Assembly: GCF_900111075.1 (NCBI RefSeq)
Contig: NZ_FOFZ01000017.1
Location: 1-64,000 of the forward strand
From: Flavobacterium frigoris
GTDB lineage: Bacteria; Bacteroidota; Bacteroidia; Flavobacteriales; Flavobacteriaceae
DNA: 64,000 nucleotides
Direction of reading: 5' to 3'
The notes beneath the pieces were generated by a model. That model searched no databases. It had not been told where the DNA came from and worked only from the letters and a program-made list of their open reading frames with translations. Positions within the stretch are counted from its first letter, which is position 1. Each line of letters begins with the position of its first letter. Shown here piece after piece: positions 8,093 to 15,673 of the stretch. The translations under genes and the position numbers were made by a program.

Positions 8093-9658
8093 ATGAAGTT
8101 AAAAATCAATAATAGATTTAGCACAGAATTACCCGCAGATCCTGACGAAACTAATGTTACGCGTCAGGTTAAAAATGCTTGTTTTTCTTTTGTGACACCC
8201 CAAATACCCTCGAATCCTAAATTAATCCATTTTTCAGAAGAAGCGGCAGCACTGCTTGGCATTTCTAATGAAGACGCGCAATCTTCTGAATTCACAAACG
8301 TATTTTCAGGGAAAGAACTGCTACCAGGTTCACGTCCGTATTCGATGAGCTATGCCGGACATCAGTTTGGTAATTGGGCTGGGCAATTAGGAGATGGTAG
8401 AGCCATTATTCTTGCTGAAGTAGAAAACAAGGAACAAGTTTATACCTTACAATTAAAAGGAGCCGGCATGACTCCTTACTCCCGTAGAGCAGATGGTCTA
8501 GCCGTATTGCGCTCTTCCATACGAGAGCATTTGTGTAGCGAAGCCATGTTTCACCTTGGTGTACCCACTACCCGATCGTTATCCTTGATGCTTACTGGAG
8601 ACCAGGTATTGCGTGACGTCATGTATGACGGAAACCCCGCTTATGAAAAAGGCGCAGTGGTTTGCAGAGTAGCGCCTTCTTTTATTCGTTTTGGAAATTT
8701 CGAACTGTTCTCTTCTCAAAAAGATCTGAAAACATTAAAAGCAATCACTGATTTTACGATTAAATATCATTTTTCCGAAATCAAAGGAAATACGGCAGCC
8801 AATTATGTTCAACTTCTACAAGTCGTTGCAGACAAGACTCGCAAGATGATTATACACTGGCAGCGTGTTGGTTTTGTACATGGCGTGATGAATACGGATA
8901 ATATGTCCATTTTAGGACTTACTATAGATTACGGCCCCTACGGATGGTTAGAGGATTACAACCCCAACTGGACCCCAAATACAACGGATCGTGAAAATCG
9001 TAGGTATCGTTTTGGCAATCAAGCCGAAATAGCACTATGGAATTTATATCAGTTGGCCAATGCTTTGTACCCCCTGATTCAGGAAGCAGCGCCCTTAGAA
9101 TCGATATTAGAAGCCTTTCAATCGCAATATGAGAAAGAATATTTAAGTATGATGCGAAATAAATTAGGACTGTCCACTACAGAAGAAGAGGACAACCAAC
9201 TTATTCATATCCTTACCGAAAATCTTCAACTCACAGAAACAGACATGACAATTTTCTTTAGAAAATTAAGCCAAATTAAAAAAGAAGAAGCTGTTGAAGT
9301 AGCTTTTGAATTGATTAAGGAATCCTTCTATAAGATAGAAGAACTTGTAGACAAAACGTACGATGCTTGGATGTATTGGTTTACCCAATATTTAAATAGA
9401 CTGCAACAGGAATCGATATCAGATGCAGACCGTAAAGTAGCAATGGATCAAGTAAATCCTAAATATGTATTGCGAAATTATATGTCGCAATTAGCTATTG
9501 AAGCGGCAGAAAAAGAGGATTATTCACTAATTGAAGAACTACACCTTTTATTAAAAAATCCGTATCAAGAACAAGACGAATACCAAAAATGGTTCGCCAA
9601 AAGACCGGATTGGGCTAGAGAAAAAATTGGAAGCTCGATGCTATCCTGCAGTTCTTAA
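8093..9658 (+). CDS. selO: Protein adenylyltransferase SelO (YdiU/UPF0061)
   Basis: This 521-residue protein has the SelO pseudokinase fold. The opening FSTELPADP and KNACFSFVTP segments, YAGHQFGNWAGQLGDGRA (glycine-rich nucleotide site), QLKGAGMTPYSR, and HGVMNTDNMSILGLTIDYGP (metal and nucleotide ligands) are all present. The C-terminus is LSCSS, so the position occupied by selenocysteine in some eukaryotes is Cys. Known family activity: AMP transfer to Ser/Thr/Tyr of protein substrates in redox homeostasis. ATG 8081 is an alternative start; 8093 fits the promoter spacing and family N-terminus better. Confidence 0.95.
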   Translation: MKLKINNRFSTELPADPDETNVTRQVKNACFSFVTPQIPSNPKLIHFSEEAAALLGISNEDAQSSEFTNVFSGKELLPGSRPYSMSYAGHQFGNWAGQLGDGRAIILAEVENKEQVYTLQLKGAGMTPYSRRADGLAVLRSSIREHLCSEAMFHLGVPTTRSLSLMLTGDQVLRDVMYDGNPAYEKGAVVCRVAPSFIRFGNFELFSSQKDLKTLKAITDFTIKYHFSEIKGNTAANYVQLLQVVADKTRKMIIHWQRVGFVHGVMNTDNMSILGLTIDYGPYGWLEDYNPNWTPNTTDRENRRYRFGNQAEIALWNLYQLANALYPLIQEAAPLESILEAFQSQYEKEYLSMMRNKLGLSTTEEEDNQLIHILTENLQLTETDMTIFFRKLSQIKKEEAVEVAFELIKESFYKIEELVDKTYDAWMYWFTQYLNRLQQESISDADRKVAMDQVNPKYVLRNYMSQLAIEAAEKEDYSLIEELHLLLKNPYQEQDEYQKWFAKRPDWAREKIGSSMLSCSS

Positions 9659-9676
9659 AATGAATTAATACCAACT

Positions 9677-9713
9677 AAAAAGCCCTTTAAGTATCTCTTA
9701 AAGGGCTTTTTTA
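9677..9713. terminator. Bidirectional terminator between selO and the aminotransferase gene
   Basis: The stem aaaagccctttaag / cttaaagggctttt has a 5-base loop and a T tract on one side and an A tract on the other. It sits between convergent genes ending at 9658 and 9736 and can serve both. Confidence 0.85.
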
Positions 9714-9735
9714 TATAAAAATAGATTTCTATTGG

Positions 9736-11232
9736 TTATAGTGAAAACCAGCTTTTAACCAATTCATCTTCTAACGGCTGTGCGTCCTTGTGGACAAACT
9801 CATTTGTATCTCTATTGTAGGTATAATCCATAGCCCATGTTTTATGGTTTTCGGCCAAAGCCTTAATGCTGTTACAAACAAATTCAATCTCGGCATTTGT
9901 TGTTGTAGGATGAATAGACATTCTAATCCAACCCGGCTTTCTTATTAAATCCCCTAAGGTAATTTCGTCAATCAATTTATGAGACGTTTCCTGATCTACG
10001 TGCAATAAAAAATGTCCGTAGGTTCCAGCGCAACTACATCCTCCACGAGTTTGTATTCCGAATTTATCATTCAGTAATTTCACACCCAAATTAAAATGTA
10101 AATCATCAACATAAAATGAGATTACACCCAATCGATCTTGATGCTGTGCCGCCAAAATTTTAATATTCGAAACAGTTCCTAATTCAGAGAAGATATAATC
10201 TACAATTTCATGTTCTCTTTTCAGGATATTATCAATTCCCATCTGCTCTTTCAGTTGAATAACAAGCGCAGTCTTAATCACTTGTAGAAAACCAGGTGTT
10301 CCCCCGTCTTCCCTATCTTCAATATTATCGATATACTTATGTCCGCCCCAAGGATTAGTCCAAGAAACCGTCCCTCCTCCTGGATTATCAGGAACTAAGT
10401 TTTGATATAATTTTTTATTAAATACTAAAACACCACAGGTTCCAGGTCCTCCAAGAAATTTATGAGGTGAAAAGAAAATGGCGTCCAAAAAGCTTTCTGA
10501 ATCTTCAGGATGCATGTCGATTTCTACATAAGGTCCCGAACAAGCAAAATCAACAAAACAAAGTCCGTTATGTTGATGCATTATTTTTGCCACCTCATGA
10601 TAAGGTGTTCGTATCCCCGTTACATTAGAGCAGGAAGTAATTGACGCAATTTTAAAACTTCGATCTTTGTATTTATCTAATAGTATTTCTAAATTTTCTA
10701 CGCTAAATAATCCATCCTCCGTAGAAGGAATAACCTCAACATCAGCAATAGTTTCTAACCAGGAAGTCTGATTTGAATGATGCTCCATGTGCGAAATAAA
10801 GACAACAGGTTTCTTATCAGCAGGTACATTTATAAAATCTTTCAGGTTCTCCGGTACTTTCAATCCCAGAATACGTTGAAATTTGTTGACTACCCCCGTC
10901 ATACCCGTTCCGTCGGTAATTAGAACATCATCACTATTTGCATTAACATGCTTTTTGATAATGCTGCGAGAATGGTGGTAAGCTTTAGTCATCGCTGTAC
11001 CAGACACCGTAGTCTCCGTATGCGTATTTGCAACAAAAGGCCCAAATTCATTCATCAATTTTTCCTCAATCGGACGGTATAAACGACCACTGGCGGTCCA
11101 ATCCGTATAGATAATTTGTTGTTGCCCGTACGGAGAACGGAAGTCTTGATCGATTCCTATAATATTCTTGCGAAATTGTTGGAAATACTGTTCTAATTGG
11201 GTTGGATTCTCTTTGGTAGTCATTCTAATCAT
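9736..11232 (-). CDS. Aminotransferase class V-fold PLP enzyme (cysteine-desulfurase-like)
   Basis: This 498-residue protein is a fold-type I PLP enzyme. The internal-aldimine Lys is in SPHKFLGGPG, the PLP-contacting Asp in CFVDFACSG, SHMEHHSNQ lies near the cofactor, and RGGCSCAGTYG holds a Cys pair where cysteine desulfurases have their nucleophile loop. It is longer than IscS/SufS (~400) with an extended C-terminus (TWAMDYTYNRDTNEF). There are no suf or isc neighbours, so a role in cluster assembly is not supported by context. Substrate unknown. The first ATG is used; ATG at codon 4 is an alternative. Confidence 0.85.
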   Translation of the reverse strand: MIRMTTKENPTQLEQYFQQFRKNIIGIDQDFRSPYGQQQIIYTDWTASGRLYRPIEEKLMNEFGPFVANTHTETTVSGTAMTKAYHHSRSIIKKHVNANSDDVLITDGTGMTGVVNKFQRILGLKVPENLKDFINVPADKKPVVFISHMEHHSNQTSWLETIADVEVIPSTEDGLFSVENLEILLDKYKDRSFKIASITSCSNVTGIRTPYHEVAKIMHQHNGLCFVDFACSGPYVEIDMHPEDSESFLDAIFFSPHKFLGGPGTCGVLVFNKKLYQNLVPDNPGGGTVSWTNPWGGHKYIDNIEDREDGGTPGFLQVIKTALVIQLKEQMGIDNILKREHEIVDYIFSELGTVSNIKILAAQHQDRLGVISFYVDDLHFNLGVKLLNDKFGIQTRGGCSCAGTYGHFLLHVDQETSHKLIDEITLGDLIRKPGWIRMSIHPTTTNAEIEFVCNSIKALAENHKTWAMDYTYNRDTNEFVHKDAQPLEDELVKSWFSL

Positions 11233-11285
11233 TATTTGGTCGTAAAGATAATTGAATTTTAGGGAATCTGCAATTGAGATCGACT

Positions 11286-11301
11286 GTCATTCGTACGAAT
11301 G
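11286..11301. repeat. Perfect 16-bp palindrome
   Basis: tcattcgtacgaatga reads the same on both strands. It lies upstream of the aminotransferase gene and downstream of the barrel gene. Its context resembles decayed intergenic repeat material elsewhere in the window more than a clear operator. Confidence 0.4.
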
Positions 11302-11364
11302 AAATCTACACTTTAGAATCAGAAAGAACTGTTTCCAATACATTACTCATTCGAAACAAAAACA

Positions 11365-11397
11365 AAACCCTTTCAAAGTACTACTCTGAAAGGGTTT
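11365..11397 (-). terminator. Intrinsic terminator of the outer-membrane barrel gene
   Basis: The stem aaaccctttca / tgaaagggttt has an 11-base loop and on the minus strand is followed by a T-rich run. It lies 25 bases after the stop of the gene at 11422-12003. Confidence 0.8.
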
Positions 11398-11421
11398 ATC
11401 ATATTATTAAAACGTCATGAC

Positions 11422-12003
11422 TTACAAATCAAATCCAACTGAAAATTGCCAAACTCGGTTCTGTGCTTTTCCTTCATCATACAAATCTCCAAGGCCTAGG
11501 TGGTAACGCACTCCTAAACTGATTCCGGAATTAGTTTTAAAACCTCCTCCAAAGTTCATTCCCCAGTCAAAGTTATTAGGATCATATTCCTGAGAACTAC
11601 TAAACAAACCATCGTATTCTTCCTTATGAGAAATAGCTAATCCTATTTGTGGTCCTGCCTCTAAGAAGAAATTTTTAGACGGATAGGCTTTTAGCATTAG
11701 CGGTAAATTGATATAATTCAGTTTTTGAGTAAAAGTACCATTAGCATCTTTGATTTCGTAGCCTTGTTGAGAATACATCAATTCCGGTTGGATAGAAAAG
11801 CTTTCGCTGATAAAGGATTCTCCATAAACCCCTATGTGAAACCCTTGGCGTTGTCCCGTTTCTCCGTCACCGTCAAAACTTACGGCAGCTAAATTATACC
11901 CTCCTTTTATTCCCGCATTTGACTGATGCGTTGCTGTATTCTGCGCGTTTACAGATGTCACTATTCCTACTAATAAAACTAGTGTCCTATATATATATTT
12001 CAT
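11422..12003 (-). CDS. PorT-family outer-membrane beta-barrel protein
   Basis: This 193-residue protein has a signal peptide (MKYIYRTLVLLVGIVTSVNA). Alternating strands follow: NAGIKGGYNLA, FHIGVYGESFI, FSIQPELMYSQQGYEI, LNYINLPLMLKAYP, FFLEAGPQIGLA, WGMNFGGGFKT and ISLGVRYHLGL, ending in a C-terminal aromatic strand WQFSVGFDL. The FSIQPELMYSQ-G and YINLPLMLK motifs are typical of the OMP_b-brl_2 / PorT-like family. Specific role unknown. It lies 22 bases downstream of the metzincin-like lipoprotein gene, so the two are probably cotranscribed. Confidence 0.83.
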   Translation of the reverse strand: MKYIYRTLVLLVGIVTSVNAQNTATHQSNAGIKGGYNLAAVSFDGDGETGQRQGFHIGVYGESFISESFSIQPELMYSQQGYEIKDANGTFTQKLNYINLPLMLKAYPSKNFFLEAGPQIGLAISHKEEYDGLFSSSQEYDPNNFDWGMNFGGGFKTNSGISLGVRYHLGLGDLYDEGKAQNRVWQFSVGFDL

Positions 12004-12025
12004 GTTTTCTTATTTATACTTATTT

Positions 12026-12802
12026 TTATTTCCCGCCGTTCGCTTTAAGATCTGCTAAACATTGGGCATCCAGTTTCGGGGCTGAACCTCCTGAAACCAT
12101 ATTGGCAACTCCACTTCCTGATTCTGCAGACCAATACATTAAACAACTTTCGACATTACAATGTTTTTCGTGTGCCGCATCTTCATGATTGCTTTGCAAG
12201 GGCGTGCCTAAATTAGTCAGTCCTAGAATATGCCCAAACTCATGCGTTATTACTGTTGTTTCAAATAAAGCCCTGTTAGGTTCAAAAGGACTATCGCTCA
12301 AACTTTGAACCGTCTTTTCATAGATGACAAAGGATGTATTTCTATAAGCAGTTACTAAAACATAGCTATTTCCTGAGTCAGAAGCAGAAGCTCCATCTAT
12401 AAAAAGAGCCCAAACTGCAATCTGATTTGCCGTGTTGTACTTCGTCCTGTTAGCATCTTCGATAGCGACAATTTCTTGATTTGTAAAAGTGGCTTTCGCC
12501 GGTGACGCAATTGCTCTCTTTACCACTGTTATTCCCCCTGACTTATTAGTTCTGGCATTCAAAAAAGAAGTGAAATTACTAATTGCCGTCGCTGATGGTT
12601 CGTATCCTTGGACATAAACCAATTCGATTACCATACTTTTATAAGTATCACCAGATAATAAATCATGGGACGAACTTCCTGTTGCTTTCTTATTATTAGT
12701 GATTGAAAATCCGTCTACAGAGGCAGTATCTGTACTATCCTCTTTAGAACAGGAAACTAATAAGGCAAAGGCCATCGTTACTAATGCAATTCTTTTTTTC
12801 AT
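12026..12802 (-). CDS. Metzincin-like zinc metalloprotease lipoprotein
   Basis: The ATG at 12802 starts MKKRIALVTMAFALLVSC-SKED, a lipoprotein signal with Cys lipobox; the acidic residues after Cys resemble the Bacteroidota surface-export signal. The 258-residue product contains HEFGHILGLTNLG and later HCNVESCLMYW. The first supplies HExxH plus Gly, the second a Cys pair and a Met-turn-like Met. HC-x4-CxM is also part of the archaemetzincin signature, but here it is separated from HExxH by an insertion and no second CxxC follows. Similar flavobacterial proteins are annotated as membrane metalloproteases. An upstream ATG 39 bases earlier would put charged residues before the signal peptide, so I rejected it. 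Confidence 0.82.
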   Translation of the reverse strand: MKKRIALVTMAFALLVSCSKEDSTDTASVDGFSITNNKKATGSSSHDLLSGDTYKSMVIELVYVQGYEPSATAISNFTSFLNARTNKSGGITVVKRAIASPAKATFTNQEIVAIEDANRTKYNTANQIAVWALFIDGASASDSGNSYVLVTAYRNTSFVIYEKTVQSLSDSPFEPNRALFETTVITHEFGHILGLTNLGTPLQSNHEDAAHEKHCNVESCLMYWSAESGSGVANMVSGGSAPKLDAQCLADLKANGGK

Positions 12803-12896
12803 ATTATTCTTTTTTTTGAATCCCGTTTTAAAAAACAGCAACCATTTCCAGTTGCTGTCTAAAACTAATCCAATATTTTTAAACTAATAGCTCGAG

Positions 12897-13940
12897 TTAT
12901 ATTTGTGTCAACACTAAGCTTACGGCAGCATTTGTTGTACTTTGTAACGTTATTGTCGATGTAGTAAAACTTGCTACTTTCCATGTATTATTCAATAAGC
13001 TAAAAGAAGTACTTCCAGTGAAATTTAATTTCAGAAAAACATCTAACTCTGAACTTACGGCATAAGTCCCTGTAGCAGTCGTTGTCAAAGCAGTAACCGC
13101 TTTTACTTTCCAGTCGTTTGCAAAATCTACAGTAGTATCTTTATAATTGTTTGCTGAATCTACTCCAGCAGTTATAAACGATTGTACTTTAAACGTACCA
13201 TTAACTAAAATCGTTTCTAGTTTTTTCGAATTCTGCTCTGCTTGCGTTATTGTTGCTTGCGTTGTAACAGAAGCATTAATATTTGATTGCAATTCAGCAT
13301 CGCTATTAACTGTTGATTGTGTACCATCAATAAGTTTAACCGTTATTGGATACTTAACTGCAAACAATTCAGTACTGCTTACATTACTCATATACGTAAA
13401 CAATTCCTTTTCGGATGTGATAACTACACTTCCTGTTTGTTGTAAACTCACATTATAAGTTAAAATTGTAATAGGAAAGTTAATATTTAATGAAGTAATG
13501 GCAGCTTGACCTGAACTTTCGGCTGAACTACATGCATTCAAAATTGCATTGTACTCCGTTTGATTGTTCACAGTAACCTCTGTATAGTTACTTGTTCTAA
13601 CACGCAATGGAAATTGGAGTTCCACTGAATCCTGATCATTATTAAACTGCCCTAAAATAGAAATGACTTGTTGGTAATCCAATTGGCTTAAAATAGAAAC
13701 CTGAATCCCGTTTACTTTTGCGGTAGCGGGCAATAAAATAGACGAACAAGAAGCTCCATCTATAAAATCATCAAATGAACCATCATACATCGAAGTACGT
13801 TTCAGGTTGTTTGCAGTTGTTGAATTAGCAGCATTTGTATTTGGATTCTCTCCTTGCACTTCATTTACTTCACTTTGGCATGATGTTAAACCAAATATAG
13901 CCATCAATGCAATTCCGGTAATACTTTTTAATCTTTTCAT
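12897..13940 (-). CDS. Repeat-containing lipoprotein of unknown function
   Basis: This 347-residue protein has a lipoprotein signal ending FGLTSC-QSE. Three related segments of about 60-75 residues follow, each with a hydrophobic strand rich in FP/YP (ELQFPLRVRT, NINFPITILT, AVKYPITVKL) and then an E-L/E-Y helix with Asn/Ser. The C-terminal third (TFKVQSFITAGVDSANNY onward) resembles a lipocalin-like or beta-sandwich module: TGTYAVSSELDVFLKLNF and NNTWKVASFTTSTITLQ. I do not recognise a named family. It is divergent from the ECF sigma gene at 14189 and could be controlled by that system; this is inference. Confidence 0.6.
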   Translation of the reverse strand: MKRLKSITGIALMAIFGLTSCQSEVNEVQGENPNTNAANSTTANNLKRTSMYDGSFDDFIDGASCSSILLPATAKVNGIQVSILSQLDYQQVISILGQFNNDQDSVELQFPLRVRTSNYTEVTVNNQTEYNAILNACSSAESSGQAAITSLNINFPITILTYNVSLQQTGSVVITSEKELFTYMSNVSSTELFAVKYPITVKLIDGTQSTVNSDAELQSNINASVTTQATITQAEQNSKKLETILVNGTFKVQSFITAGVDSANNYKDTTVDFANDWKVKAVTALTTTATGTYAVSSELDVFLKLNFTGSTSFSLLNNTWKVASFTTSTITLQSTTNAAVSLVLTQI

Positions 13941-14129
13941 AATTTACAAATTTAATGTTTTTCTAATGTTATAGAGCGATGATTGATTCGCCTTTCTGTT
14001 AGTAAGACAATCAACATTATTTTTACCCTACCCCCTTTTTTAATTAAAAAATAAACAAATATCTAAATCGCTTTAAATCAATATTTTACAATCCTAAAAA
14101 AGACAAAAAAAAATTTCAGTTTAATCCTC

Positions 14130-14157
14130 TTGTCCCGTTGTTTAAAAAATAATTTAC
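14130..14157 (+). promoter_or_regulatory. Possible promoter of the ECF sigma operon
   Basis: TTG at 14130 and TAATTTAC at 14150 are separated by 17 bases, close to the TTG-N17-23-TAnnTTTG pattern but with a non-consensus last base. It lies 32 bases before the sigma-factor ATG. Confidence 0.3.
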
Positions 14158-14188
14158 ATTTACAGCCCATACAATGAACCTACTATAA

Positions 14189-14704
14189 ATGAATAACGGA
14201 GATAAAAACCTTTGTGAGGAACAACATTTTAGCGACTTTTATATAAAGAACGTACAATCAGCAACTAATTTTGCCTACTATAAATGTGGAGATAGCGATG
14301 CTGCCTTAGATCTTGTTCAAGATGCATTTGCCAAAATTTGGGAGAATTGCTCCCAGATTGATTTTAGTAAAGTCAAAACTTATTTGCTAACCACCGTAAA
14401 TAATTTATTTCTGAATACCATAAAACACAATAAGGTAGTTATGGCTTTCGCCAAAGAGACGCCTAATTTAGACACCACAAATCAAAGTCCAGAATATCTA
14501 CTCGAAGAAGAAGAATTCAAAATAAAACTGCAGAATGCAATTGCCTCCTTAAGTGAATCACAGCGCGAAGTCTTTCTAATGAATCGCATTGACGGAAAAA
14601 AATACCGCGAAATCGCTGAATTGCTTGATATTTCGCAGAAAGCCGTTGAAAAAAGAATGTCGGCAGCACTTAAAATTTTGAAAACACAAATAGAAAACAT
14701 ATAA
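14189..14704 (+). CDS. ECF sigma factor, FecI-like
   Basis: This 171-residue sigma-70 family protein contains region 2 (AALDLVQDAFAKIWEN, then VKTYLLTTVNNLFLN) and region 4 (LSESQREVFLMNRIDGKKYREIAELLDISQKAVEKRMSAA). It has no other domain. It is followed after 60 bases by a FecR-type anti-sigma gene and then a TonB receptor with an N-terminal signalling domain, the standard cell-surface-signalling order. It should direct transcription of the receptor and perhaps the divergent lipoproteins when FecR is relieved. Confidence 0.9.
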   Translation: MNNGDKNLCEEQHFSDFYIKNVQSATNFAYYKCGDSDAALDLVQDAFAKIWENCSQIDFSKVKTYLLTTVNNLFLNTIKHNKVVMAFAKETPNLDTTNQSPEYLLEEEEFKIKLQNAIASLSESQREVFLMNRIDGKKYREIAELLDISQKAVEKRMSAALKILKTQIENI

Positions 14705-14764
14705 TTATTTGATTTATAGTAGGGTAAATCGAATTGAAGTTGTCTTATACATATAGAGTTGAAA

Positions 14765-15673
14765 ATGAAAAACGAAAACGAAATAATAAAATGGCTTAAC
14801 GGCGAACTTTCAAGTCAAGAAATTGAGGATTTAAAACAATCTGAAGGTTTTGACACGCTTGAAAAAATAGCACATTATGCTTCACATTTGGAAACCCCAA
14901 AGGTAGATGCGCAAGCGGCTTTGGCAGCTTTCAAAACCAGATCCCTTTCGAAAAAAGAAACAAAAATACGAACGCTAAAATTTACAACCTTCTTTAAGGT
15001 GGCGGCCGCTTTATTGGTACTGCTTACTTCCTCTTATTTCCTGTTTTTTAACAATACCCAATCCTACGAAACCGGAATCGCACAAACAAAAACATTCCGA
15101 TTACCAGATAACTCGGAAGTTTTATTGAATGCAGAATCAAAAATCACATTCAATGAAAAAAAATGGGAAAATAACCGTGATTTAACCCTTGATGGAGAAG
15201 CCTATTTTCAGGTACAAAAAGGAGAAACCTTCAGCGTACAAACTGCTGACGGTGTTGTACAAGTACTGGGAACTCATTTTAATGTGAAACAACGCAACAA
15301 TTATTATGAAGTAAGTTGCTACGAAGGACTAGTAAGTGTAACCTATAATAATGAAACCGTTAAGTTACCTCCTGGTAAAACGTTTAGAGTTGTCAATAAG
15401 CAAATTGAAGCCGTCGATGATTCTACTGCTGAAAACCCATCGTGGATGCAAAAAGAATCCAGTTTTACTCGAATTCCTCTGAATCAAGTAATAGCAGAAT
15501 TAGAGCGTCAGTACGATATTAAAATTAAAGTGGATGGTGTTGATACAACTAAGCTATTTACAGGAAGTTTTACCCATACAAATCAAAAAATCGCGCTGGA
15601 AGCTGTGACTATTCCTTTAAAATTGAGTTACAAAATAGATGGCAAAACTATCGTATTCTATAACTATGAATAA
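14765..15673 (+). CDS. FecR-family anti-sigma factor
   Basis: This 302-residue inner-membrane protein has a cytoplasmic N-terminal ~75 residues (IIKWLNGELSSQEIEDL), one membrane segment (AAALLVLLTSSYFLFF, about residue 80-98), then a periplasmic FecR domain (FRLPDNSEVLLNAESKI, LDGEAYFQVQKG, VLGTHFNVK). It ends with a DUF4974-type domain (IPLNQVIAELERQYDIKIK). It should hold the upstream sigma factor and receive a signal from the downstream receptor. ATG 14765 is chosen over the TTG two codons earlier. The stop overlaps the next gene by 8 bases. Confidence 0.92.
   Translation: MKNENEIIKWLNGELSSQEIEDLKQSEGFDTLEKIAHYASHLETPKVDAQAALAAFKTRSLSKKETKIRTLKFTTFFKVAAALLVLLTSSYFLFFNNTQSYETGIAQTKTFRLPDNSEVLLNAESKITFNEKKWENNRDLTLDGEAYFQVQKGETFSVQTADGVVQVLGTHFNVKQRNNYYEVSCYEGLVSVTYNNETVKLPPGKTFRVVNKQIEAVDDSTAENPSWMQKESSFTRIPLNQVIAELERQYDIKIKVDGVDTTKLFTGSFTHTNQKIALEAVTIPLKLSYKIDGKTIVFYNYE

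Noticed and set aside
9736..11232. Cysteine desulfurase of an iron-sulfur assembly operon
   Set aside because: PLP motifs fit, but the protein is about 100 residues too long and no suf or isc genes are nearby.
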